Shown piece after piece: positions 8,646 to 18,061 of a stretch of 61,468 nt of DNA. The position numbers were made by a program, and so were the translations under genes. Under the pieces are notes generated by a model that did not search any database, was not told where the DNA came from, and worked only from the letters and a program-made list of their open reading frames with translations. Every line of letters begins with the position of its first letter. Position 1 is the stretch's first letter. The stretch is from Colivivens sp963594655 (GTDB taxonomy: Bacteria; Bacteroidota; Bacteroidia; Bacteroidales; Bacteroidaceae), in contig CAVBFD010000008.1 in NCBI GenBank assembly GCA_963594655.1, positions 1 through 61,468 of the forward strand. Reading direction: 5' to 3'.

Positions 8646-8677
8646 TTTGTGTGTTCAAACATGTTTTCCTACCTTTG
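8646..8677 (+). promoter_or_regulatory. GH35 gene promoter
   Basis: TTTG (8646-8649), 20-nt spacer, TACCTTTG (8670-8677): a full match to the Bacteroidota primary sigma consensus. The predicted leader to the ATG at 8736 is about 55 nt. Confidence 0.8.
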
Positions 8678-8735
8678 TATCAGGCAACAGGTTGCCCCGC
8701 GGCCCGTAGGCTAACATAACTAATATAATAATGAT

Positions 8736-11072
8736 ATGAGAAAACTACTTCTTACTCTCGCCCTGGCGTTGACCGCCACGTTCGCCATGGCACAGAAAGG
8801 AACGTTTGAAGCAGGGAAAGGCACTTTCCTGCTCAACGGAAAACCGTTCGTGGTGAAAGCGGCGGAAATCCACTACCCCCGAATCCCCCGGCCCTACTGG
8901 GAACACCGCATCAGGATGTGCAAGGCGTTGGGTATGAACACCGTCTGTATCTACATCTTCTGGAACATCCACGAACAGCAGGAGGGGGTGTTCGACTTCA
9001 CAGGCAACAATGACATCGCCGAGTTCTGCCGTCTGGCTAAGAAGAACGGCATGTACGTCATCGTGCGTCCCGGTCCATATGTGTGCGCCGAATGGGAGAT
9101 GGGCGGACTGCCCTGGTGGCTACTGAAGAAGAAAGACATCAGACTGCGCGAGCAGGATCCCTACTTCATGGAACGGGTGGACAAGTTCGAGGAGAAGGTG
9201 GCAGAGCAACTGGCTCCGCTCACCATTCAGAACGGAGGCCCGATAATAATGGTGCAGGTGGAAAACGAATACGGAAGCTACGGAGAGGACAAGGCCTATG
9301 TCAGTGCCATCCGCGACACTGTACGCAAGTACTTCGGAGACAAGATTGCCCTGTTCCAGTGTGACTGGTCGAGCAACTTCGAGAAGAACGGACTTGACGA
9401 CATGATATGGACCATGAACTTCGGCACCGGGGCCAACATAATGGACCAGTTCCGCAGGTTGAAGCAACTGCGTCCCGACTCCCCACTCATGTGTTCGGAG
9501 TTCTGGAGCGGATGGTTCGACAAGTGGGGCGGAAAGCACGAGACACGCAGTGCCAAGGACATGGTGGACGGACTGAAGGAGATGCTCGACAACAACATAT
9601 CCTTCTCGCTCTACATGACCCACGGAGGCACGTCGTTCGGACACTGGGCTGGAGCCAACTCCCCCGGGTTCGCCCCCGACGTGACGAGCTACGACTATGA
9701 CGCGCCAATCAACGAATACGGACGCGCCACGGAGAAGTACTGGGAACTGCGCGCCATGCTGCAGGGCTTCTCCGACAAGAAACTGCCTAACCCTCCAGCC
9801 GACATAAAGACAGTCACCATCCCCGAGTTCACTGTCAGCGAATACTCATCCATGTGGGACTTCGACGGAGTGGAAATGCACAAGAGTGTGGACCTGAAGA
9901 CCATGGAGGAGTTCGACCAAGGTTGGGGAAGCATGATTTACAGTACTGAACTGCCGGTGTTCGACAAACCCGCTAAACTGCACATAGAGAACGGACACGA
10001 CCACATACAGGTGTTCATAGGCGACAAGTACATCGGCACGCTCGACCGCCGCATGGGCGAGAAAGACATCGTACTGCCGTCACAGTCCACGAAGCAGACC
10101 CTGTACCTTGTGGTCGAGGCGATGGGACGCATCAATTTCGGACGCGCCATCAAGGACTTCAAGGGTATCGTAGGTGACGCTGAGATGACCATCGAACTGG
10201 GCGGCAACCACTTCACCGCATCCCTCAAGAACTGGAACACGTACATGATACCAGACATCTACGAGTTCTACAAGGGACGGAAGTACACCACGGACAACGT
10301 GGCGGACAAGAGCGCAAGACACCCCGGTTACTACAAGGCCACGTTCAACGTGAAGAAACCGGGCGACACCTTCATCGACATGTCCACATGGGGAAAAGGA
10401 CTGGTGTATGTCAACGGACACGCATTGGGACGCTTCTGGGAGATAGGTCCGCAACAGGCACTCTACTGTCCCGGCTGCTGGTTGAAGAAAGGCAAGAACG
10501 AGATTGTGATATTCGACATCGTGGGGCCTACCGCCCAGACTGTGGCTGGACTTGACCATCCTGTCATCGACAAGTTGCAGAACGAGGAGCCGCCGATTCA
10601 CCGCAAGGACGGCCAGACCATCAACCTCAGTGGGGAGACACCGATAGCCGCCGGTTCGTTCGCCGCCGGAAACGGTTGGCAGACAGTCACCTTCGGCAAA
10701 CCGGTGAAAGCACGTTACGTGTGTCTCGAAGCTGTCAACGCCCATGACGGAAAGGAATACGCATGCATCGCCGAGCTGTACATCAAGGACGACAAGGGGG
10801 AACGCCTGTCACGCGAGCCTTGGAAGATAGCCTATGCCGACAATGAGGACATAAAGACAGGCAACAAGGCGGCGGACAAGATTTACGACTTGCAGGAAAG
10901 CACCTACTGGTCAACTGAACGTGGCGTGAACTATCCGCACACCGTGGTGATTGACCTCGGTAAGGAATACACCATCACTGCCCTCGACTACCTGCCACGT
11001 ATGGAGAGTTCTGTACCCGGTGGAATCAAGGACTACAGGATATACGCCAAGACGACAGACTTCAGTTACTGA
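8736..11072 (+). CDS. Family 35 glycoside hydrolase (beta-galactosidase), secreted
   Basis: 778 residues. A signal peptide (residues 1-20, ending FAMAQ) directs export. The N-terminal (beta/alpha)8 barrel carries GH35 signatures: EIHYPRIPR at 44-52, the acid/base glutamate E178 in QVENEYG, and the nucleophile E255 in MCSEFWSGW. Beta-sandwich domains follow, and the last ~120 residues resemble an F5/8-type C (discoidin) carbohydrate-binding fold (PGGIKDYRIYAK near the end). The enzyme removes terminal beta-linked galactose from plant or host glycans in the periplasm or at the cell surface. It stands alone, without SusC/SusD neighbours, so its exact substrate cannot be inferred from context. 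Confidence 0.93.
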   Translation: MRKLLLTLALALTATFAMAQKGTFEAGKGTFLLNGKPFVVKAAEIHYPRIPRPYWEHRIRMCKALGMNTVCIYIFWNIHEQQEGVFDFTGNNDIAEFCRLAKKNGMYVIVRPGPYVCAEWEMGGLPWWLLKKKDIRLREQDPYFMERVDKFEEKVAEQLAPLTIQNGGPIIMVQVENEYGSYGEDKAYVSAIRDTVRKYFGDKIALFQCDWSSNFEKNGLDDMIWTMNFGTGANIMDQFRRLKQLRPDSPLMCSEFWSGWFDKWGGKHETRSAKDMVDGLKEMLDNNISFSLYMTHGGTSFGHWAGANSPGFAPDVTSYDYDAPINEYGRATEKYWELRAMLQGFSDKKLPNPPADIKTVTIPEFTVSEYSSMWDFDGVEMHKSVDLKTMEEFDQGWGSMIYSTELPVFDKPAKLHIENGHDHIQVFIGDKYIGTLDRRMGEKDIVLPSQSTKQTLYLVVEAMGRINFGRAIKDFKGIVGDAEMTIELGGNHFTASLKNWNTYMIPDIYEFYKGRKYTTDNVADKSARHPGYYKATFNVKKPGDTFIDMSTWGKGLVYVNGHALGRFWEIGPQQALYCPGCWLKKGKNEIVIFDIVGPTAQTVAGLDHPVIDKLQNEEPPIHRKDGQTINLSGETPIAAGSFAAGNGWQTVTFGKPVKARYVCLEAVNAHDGKEYACIAELYIKDDKGERLSREPWKIAYADNEDIKTGNKAADKIYDLQESTYWSTERGVNYPHTVVIDLGKEYTITALDYLPRMESSVPGGIKDYRIYAKTTDFSY

Positions 11073-11098
11073 CGGTAACCGGAAACCCCCAAAAAAAA

Positions 11099-11150
11099 GC
11101 AGTGCGTTGCAAAAGCCGTCCGATGAAAGGAGGCAGATGCAACGCACTGC
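11099..11150. terminator. Bidirectional terminator between GH35 gene and asnS
   Basis: A 13-bp perfect stem, GCAGTGCGTTGCA (11099-11111) with its complement at 11138-11150, encloses a 26-base loop. It is preceded by eight A and followed by a T-rich stretch, so it can terminate transcription from both convergent genes. Confidence 0.8.
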
Positions 11151-11174
11151 ATTTGTTTTTATACCGAGCGGGAC

Positions 11175-12596
11175 TTAGAACTCCGCAGTCTTAGGTGTAC
11201 GCGGGAACGGAATGACATCACGGATGTTCTGCATTCCTGTCACGAAGAGGATGAGACGCTCGAAGCCGAGACCGAAGCCGCCATGGGGACAAGTGCCGAA
11301 CTTACGGGTGTCAAGATACCACCACATGTCCTTCATCGGAATCTGACGTTCCGTAATCTCCTCCATGAGTTTGCCGTAGTCCTCCTCACGGACAGAACCA
11401 CCGATAATCTCGCCAATCTGGGGGAACAGCACGTCAGTGCCTTGTACTGTCTCCTCCATCTCCTTGCCGTCATAAACAGGTTTCCTGTCGTCCTTCTTCA
11501 TGTAGAACGCCTTAATCTTCTTAGGATAATTGGTCATGATGACAGGTTTCTTGAAGTGTTCCTCCACCAAGTAACGCTCATGCTCGGACGCGAGGTCGTC
11601 GCCCCACTCGCAAGGGAACTCGAACTTCTTGCCCGCCTTGATGGCCTGATGCAGAATCTCGATGCCCTCGGTGTAAGGCAAGCGCACGAAATCCTCCTTT
11701 ATCACTCCTTCGAGCCGTTCAATAAGTCCCTTGTCAATCATGTTGTTGAGGAATGCGAGGTCATCCTTGCAGTTGTCCAATGCCCAGCGGACACAGTACT
11801 TGATGAAGTCCTCCTCAAGGTCCATCAGTTCCGGCAGGTCGATGAAAGCCACCTCCGGTTCAATCATCCAGAATTCAGCCAAGTGGCGCGGAGTGTTACT
11901 GTTCTCGGCACGGAAGGTAGGGCCGAACGTGTATATCTGTCCGAGAGCGGTAGCTCCAAGCTCACCCTCCAACTGTCCGCTCACGGTGAGCGACGCCTGT
12001 TTTCCGAAGAAGTCGTCGTCGTAGATGATAGCCCCGTTCTCGTCCTTCTTCAGGTCATAGAGGTTCTTCGTGGTCACCTGGAACATCTGACCGGCGCCCT
12101 CACAGTCGGAAGCCGTGATGATCGGTGTGTTGAAATAGAAGAATCCGTGTTCGTGGAAATATGAATGGATCGCCATCGCCATGTTGTGACGTATACGCAT
12201 GACTGCCCCGAACGTGTTGGTACGCAGTCTAAGGTGGGCGTACTGACGCATATACTCGAAACTCTGTCCCTTCTTCTGCATCGGGTAGTCCGACGGGCAT
12301 GCGCCAAGCACCTTGATGTCGGTAGCCTGTACCTCCACAGCCTGTCCCGAACCGATACTCTGCACCATGTTGCCCTCAACGGCGAGACAAGCCCCGGTGG
12401 TGATGAGTTTCATCATCTCCGGGTCGAAACTGTCCACACTCGCCACAACCTGGACATTATTGATGGTAGACCCGTCGTTCAAAGCGATGAAATTGACAGA
12501 CTTACTTCCACGCTTGGTCCTGACCCATCCTTTCACACACACCTCTGCACCGTAGTCGGTACGTTGCAGCAAGTCAACAATCTTTGTACGTTTCAT
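11175..12596 (-). CDS. asnS: Asparaginyl-tRNA synthetase
   Basis: Class IIb aminoacyl-tRNA synthetase charging tRNA-Asn. An N-terminal OB fold (about 15-110; CVKGWVRTKRGSK, FIALNDGS) precedes the catalytic domain. Motif 2 is seen as FRAENSNTPRHLAEFWMIEPE and motif 3 as GFGLGFERLILFVTG near the C terminus. Length 473 is normal. AsnRS and AspRS look alike; the GFGLGFERL and FPRTP ending favours AsnRS. It lies 23 bases downstream of the RluB-like gene on the same strand. Confidence 0.95.
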   Translation of the reverse strand: MKRTKIVDLLQRTDYGAEVCVKGWVRTKRGSKSVNFIALNDGSTINNVQVVASVDSFDPEMMKLITTGACLAVEGNMVQSIGSGQAVEVQATDIKVLGACPSDYPMQKKGQSFEYMRQYAHLRLRTNTFGAVMRIRHNMAMAIHSYFHEHGFFYFNTPIITASDCEGAGQMFQVTTKNLYDLKKDENGAIIYDDDFFGKQASLTVSGQLEGELGATALGQIYTFGPTFRAENSNTPRHLAEFWMIEPEVAFIDLPELMDLEEDFIKYCVRWALDNCKDDLAFLNNMIDKGLIERLEGVIKEDFVRLPYTEGIEILHQAIKAGKKFEFPCEWGDDLASEHERYLVEEHFKKPVIMTNYPKKIKAFYMKKDDRKPVYDGKEMEETVQGTDVLFPQIGEIIGGSVREEDYGKLMEEITERQIPMKDMWWYLDTRKFGTCPHGGFGLGFERLILFVTGMQNIRDVIPFPRTPKTAEF

Positions 12597-12619
12597 TTTT
12601 AAGCCAATGTTTTTATGAG

Positions 12620-13969
12620 TTACGCGTCATGAGTGTTCATATGCAGCATAGCGACCTCCTGTTCTGTGAGGAAACGCCAGTCGCCACGCTTGAGTCCCTT
12701 CTTCGTAAGTCCGGCGAACATCACACGGTCGAGTCGGATGACACGGTAACCGAGCGCCTCGAAGATACGGCGGACGATACGGTTCTTGCCTGAGTGGATC
12801 TCGATGCCGACCTGCTTGTGGTCTGTATCGCTGGCGTAACTGATGGCGTCGGCGCGGATAACACCGTCCTCCAGTGTCACTCCGTCCGCAATCTGCTGTA
12901 TGTCAGCTGAGGTACAGTTCTTGTCAAGATACACATGATAAATCTTCTTCTTCAGGTATTTGGGGTGAGTGAGCTTGGAAGCCAGTTCACCGTCGTTGGT
13001 GAAGAGAAGCACACCGGTGGTGTTGCGGTCGAGTCGCCCTACCGGGTAGATACGTTCACGGCAACAGTTGCGCACCAGATCCATGACAGTCTTACGGGCC
13101 TGTGGGTCGTCGGACGTGGTAACATAATCCTTCGGCTTGTTCAGAATCACATACACCTTCTTTTCGAGGCTCACCAGTTGGTCGTGGAAGTGAATCTGGT
13201 CAGTGCGGTTCACCTTAGTACCAAGTTCAGTAACCACCTCACCGTTCACCTTGACCACACCGGCCTGGATAAACTCGTCTGCCTCACGGCGTGAGCATAC
13301 ACCTGCGTTGGCAAGGAACTTGTTCAGGCGGATTGGAGCGTTGGGATCCTCAAGGAACTCCTTGTACTCAATCTGCTTCTTCTGGCTGTACTTGGCGTTG
13401 GGGTTATAGGCGCCCTGCTGACGGAACATTCCGGAACCACCCGGACGGCGGTTGTTGTAGCCACCCTGTCGGTTGTTATTATAGCCACCCTGACGGTTGT
13501 TGCTGTAGCCGCCCTGTCGGTTGTTGCCATAACCACCCTGTCGGTTGTTGTTGTAGCCACCCTGTCGGTTGTTGCCGTAGCCACCTTCCTGTCGGTTGTT
13601 GCTGTAACCGCCCTCCTGACGGTTATTGTTGTAACCACCCTGACGGTTGTTGCTGTAGCCGCCTTCCTGTCGGTTGTTATTATAGCCGCCCTGACGATTG
13701 TTGTTGTAGCCGCCCTGACGGTTGTTGCCATAACCACCTTGACGGTTGTTGCTGTAGCCACCCTCCTGGCGGTTGTTATTATTATAATTATTGTAGTTGT
13801 TGTACTGACGATGTTCACCGTTGTTGCGCTGATCATACCCGCCCGAAGACCGGTAAGCTACACGCTCTCCCGAATTTCCGTTTGCGCTGTAGGAACGCGC
13901 GTCCTTCGTGAAACGGGGGCGATGAGGACGTTTTTCATTGGCATTGTCCTGCCGATTCTCATTCTCCAT
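12620..13969 (-). CDS. RluB/RsuA-family rRNA pseudouridine synthase with long Asn/Gly/Arg-rich leader
   Basis: 449 residues. The C-terminal ~240 residues are a normal RluB/RsuA-type enzyme: an S4 RNA-binding domain (IRLNKFLANAGVCSRREADEFI, from about 213) and a catalytic domain with the Asp of GRLDRNTTGVLLFTNDG. The first ~200 residues are disordered; residues 67-178 hold 13 copies of an (N)NRQ(E)GGY(S/G/N) unit, giving a Gly-, Asn-, Arg- and Tyr-rich tract like the RGG/prion-like segments of RNA-binding proteins. It isomerises uridine in 23S (or 16S) rRNA; the exact site is unknown. It probably shares a transcript with purB upstream and asnS downstream. Asn/Gly-rich leaders occur in other Bacteroidota homologues. 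Confidence 0.9.
   Translation of the reverse strand: MENENRQDNANEKRPHRPRFTKDARSYSANGNSGERVAYRSSGGYDQRNNGEHRQYNNYNNYNNNNRQEGGYSNNRQGGYGNNRQGGYNNNRQGGYNNNRQEGGYSNNRQGGYNNNRQEGGYSNNRQEGGYGNNRQGGYNNNRQGGYGNNRQGGYSNNRQGGYNNNRQGGYNNRRPGGSGMFRQQGAYNPNAKYSQKKQIEYKEFLEDPNAPIRLNKFLANAGVCSRREADEFIQAGVVKVNGEVVTELGTKVNRTDQIHFHDQLVSLEKKVYVILNKPKDYVTTSDDPQARKTVMDLVRNCCRERIYPVGRLDRNTTGVLLFTNDGELASKLTHPKYLKKKIYHVYLDKNCTSADIQQIADGVTLEDGVIRADAISYASDTDHKQVGIEIHSGKNRIVRRIFEALGYRVIRLDRVMFAGLTKKGLKRGDWRFLTEQEVAMLHMNTHDA
13436..13771 (-). repeat. Degenerate 21-24-bp coding repeats (NNRQGGY units)
   Basis: The DNA of the RluB-like leader is made of 13 imperfect 21- or 24-bp units, differing by presence of a Glu codon and by synonymous changes. 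Unit number is likely to vary between strains by recombination or slippage, without breaking the frame. Confidence 0.85.
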
Positions 13970-14046
13970 AAGTTTGATGTTTTGTTGTTTGACTATTGCT
14001 TTTATTCACATAAAATTGTTTGCTGTTGATTGTCCGCTGATGGGTA

Positions 14047-15384
14047 TCACATTCCGAAGTACGAACTCGGAGTGATTCTACGGAGCTCCTCCTTCACACT
14101 GTCGCTCACATTCAGTTCATCTATGAACACACGGATACTCTCCTCAGTGATGTTCTTGTTGGTACGGGTCAGAGCCTTCAGTGTCTCGTACGGTTTCGGG
14201 TAGCCCTCACGGCGTAGTATGGTCTGGATACCCTCGGCGCACACAGCCCAACAGTTGTCGAGGTCACGCTGTATGGCAGCCTTGTTGATGAGCAGTTTGC
14301 GCAGTCCCTTGAGGGTACTTTGCAGGGCTATGACCATGTGGCCCATAGGCACACCTACGTTACGCAGGACAGTAGAGTCCGTGAGGTCGCGCTGCAACCG
14401 TGACACAGGCAGTTTGTTGGCAAGGTGTATAAGCACCGCATTGGCGATACCGAGGTTGCCCTCCGAGTTCTCGAAGTCAATCGGGTTGACCTTATGAGGC
14501 ATTGCACTTGACCCCACCTCGCCCTCTTTGATTTTCTGTTTGAAGTACTCCATGGACACATACATCCAGAAGTCACGGTCGAGGTCTATCATTATAGTGT
14601 TGATGCGGTTCATGGCGTTGAACACCGCACCCAGATTGTCGTAATTGCTTATCTGTGTAGTCCACTGCTCGCGCTCAAGTCCCAGTCGCTCACTGACGAA
14701 CCTGTTGCCAAACTCCTTCCAGTCGAGCTGGGGATAAGCCACATGATGGGCGTTGTAGTTGCCGGTAGCCCCACCGAACTTGGCGGTTATCTTACAAGCC
14801 TTCAACTGGTTGAGCTGTTCGGTCAAGCGGTACACGAACACCTGTATCTCCTTGCCGAGGCGTGTCGGTGAAGCCGGTTGTCCATGGGTCTTCGCCAGCA
14901 TCGGGATGTCCTTCCACTCCTCCGCATAGTCCTTCAGTTGCCCTATCAGTTCCTCCAGCATCGGGTAGTAGACATCCGTCAGAGCCTCCTTGATGGACAG
15001 AGGCACACTGGTGTTGTTGATGTCCTGACTGGTGAGACCGAAGTGGATGAACTCCTTGTAGGCATCCAGTCCGCCTATCCGGTCGAACTTCTCCTTGATG
15101 AAGTACTCCACCGCCTTCACGTCATGGTTGGTAGTCTTCTCAATCTCCTTCACCCTCCCGGCGTCCTCCAGCGAGAAGTTCCTATAGATGTCACGCAACG
15201 CGTCCTCCACCTTCTTCACGTCGAAGACATGAAGGAAGTCGGTGAGGGAGATGAAGTACTCAATCTCCACCCTGACACGGTACTTTATAAGCGCATATTC
15301 AGAGAAATAAGGTGCAAGACAGTTTGTCTTTGACCCGTAACGGCCGTCTATCGGCGTTACAGCTGTTAGATTTGATAATATCAT
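14047..15384 (-). CDS. purB: Adenylosuccinate lyase
   Basis: Cleaves SAICAR to AICAR plus fumarate and adenylosuccinate to AMP plus fumarate in purine synthesis. The fumarase/aspartase signature GSSAMPHKVNPIDFENSEGN is present around residues 290-305. I chose the ATG at 15384 (MILSNLTAVTPIDGRYG), which gives the usual ~445-residue length; the open frame runs further upstream but that part overlaps the preceding gene and is not conserved-looking. AGGAC lies just upstream of this ATG. The start overlaps the stop of the upstream membrane-protein gene by four bases, indicating translational coupling. Confidence 0.95.
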   Translation of the reverse strand: MILSNLTAVTPIDGRYGSKTNCLAPYFSEYALIKYRVRVEIEYFISLTDFLHVFDVKKVEDALRDIYRNFSLEDAGRVKEIEKTTNHDVKAVEYFIKEKFDRIGGLDAYKEFIHFGLTSQDINNTSVPLSIKEALTDVYYPMLEELIGQLKDYAEEWKDIPMLAKTHGQPASPTRLGKEIQVFVYRLTEQLNQLKACKITAKFGGATGNYNAHHVAYPQLDWKEFGNRFVSERLGLEREQWTTQISNYDNLGAVFNAMNRINTIMIDLDRDFWMYVSMEYFKQKIKEGEVGSSAMPHKVNPIDFENSEGNLGIANAVLIHLANKLPVSRLQRDLTDSTVLRNVGVPMGHMVIALQSTLKGLRKLLINKAAIQRDLDNCWAVCAEGIQTILRREGYPKPYETLKALTRTNKNITEESIRVFIDELNVSDSVKEELRRITPSSYFGM

Positions 15385-15776
15385 TGTAAGTCCTTTTTTT
15401 GTTCCGCAGGGATGCGGAATGCCGTATAAATTTCTATCACCGCAAATATCATGAAAGGCACGAGCCATGCCGCGGGGGTGACACGTACCATATAGTCGCT
15501 TACCGCAAAGCCGTTTATTTGGGAATGGAAGATCATGAGCGAGGCCGACAGCACGAGCATCAGTCCACCCAAAGTCCGCTGCACATACAGACGTTTGAGG
15601 GCGGTATTGCCAGAATCCCCATGTCTTTCCATCAGGCGACATACGAAGAACAGCACCGATCCTAACGCGAATATGTATTCAGTGAAAGCCAAACGTGTAA
15701 TCCAAAGGGAGGCACCCAGAACAACCAACAGCTCACCGGTGTTGGAGATGCTTGTCAAAATCTTATTCCTGTCCAT
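15381..15776 (-). CDS. Small integral membrane protein, function unknown
   Basis: 131 residues with four hydrophobic segments (about 15-30, 33-47, 68-85 and 100-120) and a positively charged loop after the second (RLMERHGDSGNTALKRLYVQR). I do not recognise a named family. It sits between a divIC-like gene and purB and overlaps the purB start by four bases, so it is translated with them. The spacing to the divIC-like gene is nine bases. Confidence 0.75.
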   Translation of the reverse strand: MDRNKILTSISNTGELLVVLGASLWITRLAFTEYIFALGSVLFFVCRLMERHGDSGNTALKRLYVQRTLGGLMLVLSASLMIFHSQINGFAVSDYMVRVTPAAWLVPFMIFAVIEIYTAFRIPAEQKKDLQ

Positions 15777-15785
15777 TTATAAATG

Positions 15786-16082
15786 TCACTCACTCTCGTC
15801 AATCACAAAGATATCCTCATCTTCGCTTTTCATGAAATATTTCTCATGAGCCACCCGCTTCACAGCTTCGGGATTGTTCTTGATCTTGTTTAATTCGTTC
15901 TTGTCCTTGTTATAAGTCTTTTTCTGTGTACTTATCTCGTGTTTCAGTTCTTGTATTTCATTTCTTTGCGCCAAGCGCTGAACGAGGCAGTGGTCACCCA
16001 CGAAACCGATGAACACAGCGAATACAGCTATTGATATCACATATTTGTATCTCAACAGATAGTGTCTGAACGCGTGTTTCAT
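15786..16082 (-). CDS. DivIC/FtsB-like septum formation protein
   Basis: 98 residues: a short cytosolic N terminus, one transmembrane helix (about 13-30), then a coiled coil (about 35-75, LAQRNEIQELKHEISTQKKTYNKDKNELNKIKNN) and the family's short PEAVKRVAHEKYFMK motif. DivIC/FtsB proteins bridge FtsL and FtsQ/DivIB in the divisome. Size and layout fit the family. It has its own promoter overlapping the end of dnaX. Confidence 0.85.
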   Translation of the reverse strand: MKHAFRHYLLRYKYVISIAVFAVFIGFVGDHCLVQRLAQRNEIQELKHEISTQKKTYNKDKNELNKIKNNPEAVKRVAHEKYFMKSEDEDIFVIDESE

Positions 16083-16116
16083 TCCAGTCGTTTATGATTG
16101 CCTACCAAATTCGCAG

Positions 16117-16148
16117 CGAAGTTAGCAAAACTAATTATACTGACCAAA
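16117..16148 (-). promoter_or_regulatory. Promoter for the divIC-membrane protein-purB group
   Basis: On the minus strand TTTG (16145-16148), a 20-nt spacer and TAACTTCG (16117-16124), one base off TAnnTTTG. The predicted leader to the divIC-like ATG at 16082 is about 25-30 nt. The -33 box lies just past the dnaX stop. Confidence 0.6.
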
Positions 16149-16151
16149 TTT

Positions 16152-17888
16152 TCAGGGGTGAAGTTGCAATTCTTCCTCAAGAATCGCCAACGCCGGGTTC
16201 TTTTCTTTCATCTTAGTAAACAATTGCGACTTCGTAAGCCTCGGTTTCAGTTTGAAATCAGTGACCGAAATCCGCATGTTCACCTTCGCCATACGGAACT
16301 TCCCGGCAAGGTACGAAGTGAGTTTGGGAGCGAGTTCCTCGAACTCCTTCCTGACCATCGGGTTGTCCGCCACAAACTCGAACGTGTTGTCGTCCACCAC
16401 AGTCGGGGCTGTTCTCATCAGTCGGCTCTTCATCCCCACCTGCGAGTCGCCGAGCGTGTTTGCGTAAATCTTTATCTCAGTCATGAGACGTATCAGGTCG
16501 AGCTTCGCATTAGGGTCGATATTGTTAGTGACATTGGAGTCGGAAGCCAAAGTGCCGGTGGCAGGTTCACTCACAACACCACCCCCTATGGAACCAAGGG
16601 AACGGATGGACACACTCGTAAGGACACTGGCTGGTTTTGCGGCGGGGGCCACAGGCCTGGGACGCGACGGAGCGGCGGGAGCCACAGGCGCGGCACTGGG
16701 TGTTGAGGCCACTGTTACAGTCTGCTTCGCAGGAGCCTCATTGAATATGGGTTTAAGACGTTTCGTAGGGCGACGCCCCGAGGAAGCGCCGTCATCCTGA
16801 GTCAGTTGTGCCGTCTCTATAAGTGTGATTTCCACAAGCAGCCGCTTGTTCTGGCTCATCTTGTAGTTGAGGTCACAGTCGGTACACTTGCGTATCGCCC
16901 TGTAGAGGAACTGGGGCTTACACTTGGACGACTGTTCATGGTAACGGGTACGCACCTCCTGACTCACATCCATCAGTTGCGCCGTCTGCTTGTCGCGGCA
17001 CAGCAACAGGTTTCTGAAATGGTTGTTGAGTCCGTTGATGAAATGATTGCCCTCGAAACCCTTGCCCACGATGTCGTTGTACGTGGCTATCACGTCAGGA
17101 ATCTTACATTCGAGGAAAAGGTCCACCAACTTGAAGTAGTAGTCGTAATCCAGCACATTCAGGTTCTCGATGGTCTGCTTGTAGGTTATATTGCCGCTAC
17201 AGAAGGCAGCCACCTGGTCGAAGATGGACAAAGCGTCACGCATTCCTCCGTCCGCCTTCTCTGCAATCACATGCAGGGCGGCGGGTTCCGCCGTTATCCC
17301 CTCCTTCTCAGCCACATGCTGCAGGTGCGCCACCGTGTCCTGTATGTTCATGCGGTTGAAGTCGTATATCTGGCAACGGCTCAGGATGGTAGGCAACAGC
17401 TTGTGCTTCTCCGTTGTGGCGAGGATGAAAATCACGTAGTGGGGCGGTTCCTCCAGAGTCTTCAGGAACGCGTTGAACGCCGCGTTCGACAACATGTGGA
17501 CCTCATCGATTATGAACACCTTGTACTTGCCCACCTGCGGCGGTATGCGTGTCTGTTCGATGAGTTTCTTTATCTCCTCCACACCGTTGTTGGAGGCCGC
17601 GTCAAGCTCGTATATGTTCAGTGACCGCTGTTCGTTGAACGCCCTGCACGACTCGCACTCGCCACACGCCTCACCGTCGGACTTTGGCGAGAGACAGTTG
17701 ATGGTCTTGGCGAATATACGCGCGCAGGTGGTCTTGCCCACACCGCGCGGACCACAAAACAGATATGCGTGAGCCAGGTGTCCCGTCTGGATGGACTTCA
17801 TCAGCGTCGTGGTGAGGGCTGACTGTCCCACGACCGACTCGAAGGTCATCGGGCGGTATTTTCTGGCAGATACTATGTAATTATCCAT
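16152..17888 (-). CDS. dnaX: DNA polymerase III subunit gamma/tau (clamp loader)
   Basis: Clamp-loader ATPase that loads the beta clamp. Walker A FCGPRGVGKTTCAR near residue 45; a four-cysteine zinc module at about 64-82 (CLSPKSDGEACGECESC); DEVHML Walker B; sensor 1 ILATTEKHK. A Pro/Ala-rich linker (about 395-430) separates the ATPase/collar from a C-terminal domain. 578 residues is within the usual range. I saw no obvious slippery A-tract for a programmed frameshift, so only one product is evident. The gene has a TAAATTTG -7 box 29 bases upstream. Confidence 0.95.
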   Translation of the reverse strand: MDNYIVSARKYRPMTFESVVGQSALTTTLMKSIQTGHLAHAYLFCGPRGVGKTTCARIFAKTINCLSPKSDGEACGECESCRAFNEQRSLNIYELDAASNNGVEEIKKLIEQTRIPPQVGKYKVFIIDEVHMLSNAAFNAFLKTLEEPPHYVIFILATTEKHKLLPTILSRCQIYDFNRMNIQDTVAHLQHVAEKEGITAEPAALHVIAEKADGGMRDALSIFDQVAAFCSGNITYKQTIENLNVLDYDYYFKLVDLFLECKIPDVIATYNDIVGKGFEGNHFINGLNNHFRNLLLCRDKQTAQLMDVSQEVRTRYHEQSSKCKPQFLYRAIRKCTDCDLNYKMSQNKRLLVEITLIETAQLTQDDGASSGRRPTKRLKPIFNEAPAKQTVTVASTPSAAPVAPAAPSRPRPVAPAAKPASVLTSVSIRSLGSIGGGVVSEPATGTLASDSNVTNNIDPNAKLDLIRLMTEIKIYANTLGDSQVGMKSRLMRTAPTVVDDNTFEFVADNPMVRKEFEELAPKLTSYLAGKFRMAKVNMRISVTDFKLKPRLTKSQLFTKMKEKNPALAILEEELQLHP

Positions 17889-17916
17889 CTGAAATACGTG
17901 TTAATCTAATCGCTTG

Positions 17917-17945
17917 CAAATTTACGAAGAAAAAAGCAGACCAAA
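17917..17945 (-). promoter_or_regulatory. dnaX promoter
   Basis: TAAATTTG (17917-17924, minus strand) with TTTG at 17942-17945; the 17-nt spacer is slightly short for the consensus. Confidence 0.5.
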
Positions 17946-18061
17946 TATCCCTGACCGGGAAAATATATTTCTCTGACCTTATTTATATGGTTCTTCAGCT
18001 TTTCTCGTTGGCAAGACAGTGGAATGTCAACTACTAAGCAGCTCTTAGTTATGAGTATCAG

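Larger units (their letters stand above)
8393..8735. other. Divergent gyrA/GH35 intergenic region
   Basis: The region carries outward promoters for both flanking genes. Between them (about 8470-8640) is a GC-rich non-coding stretch with a perfect small palindrome, CCGCAA-T-TTGCGG (8585-8597), and repeated CCG/GGT-type words. I see no gene, no known riboswitch and no tRNA. Confidence 0.6.

Noticed and set aside
15385..15642. Upstream extension of purB to 15642
   Set aside because: The extra 86 residues overlap a membrane-protein gene in another frame and are not lyase-like; the ATG at 15384 has a ribosome-binding site and gives the family length.
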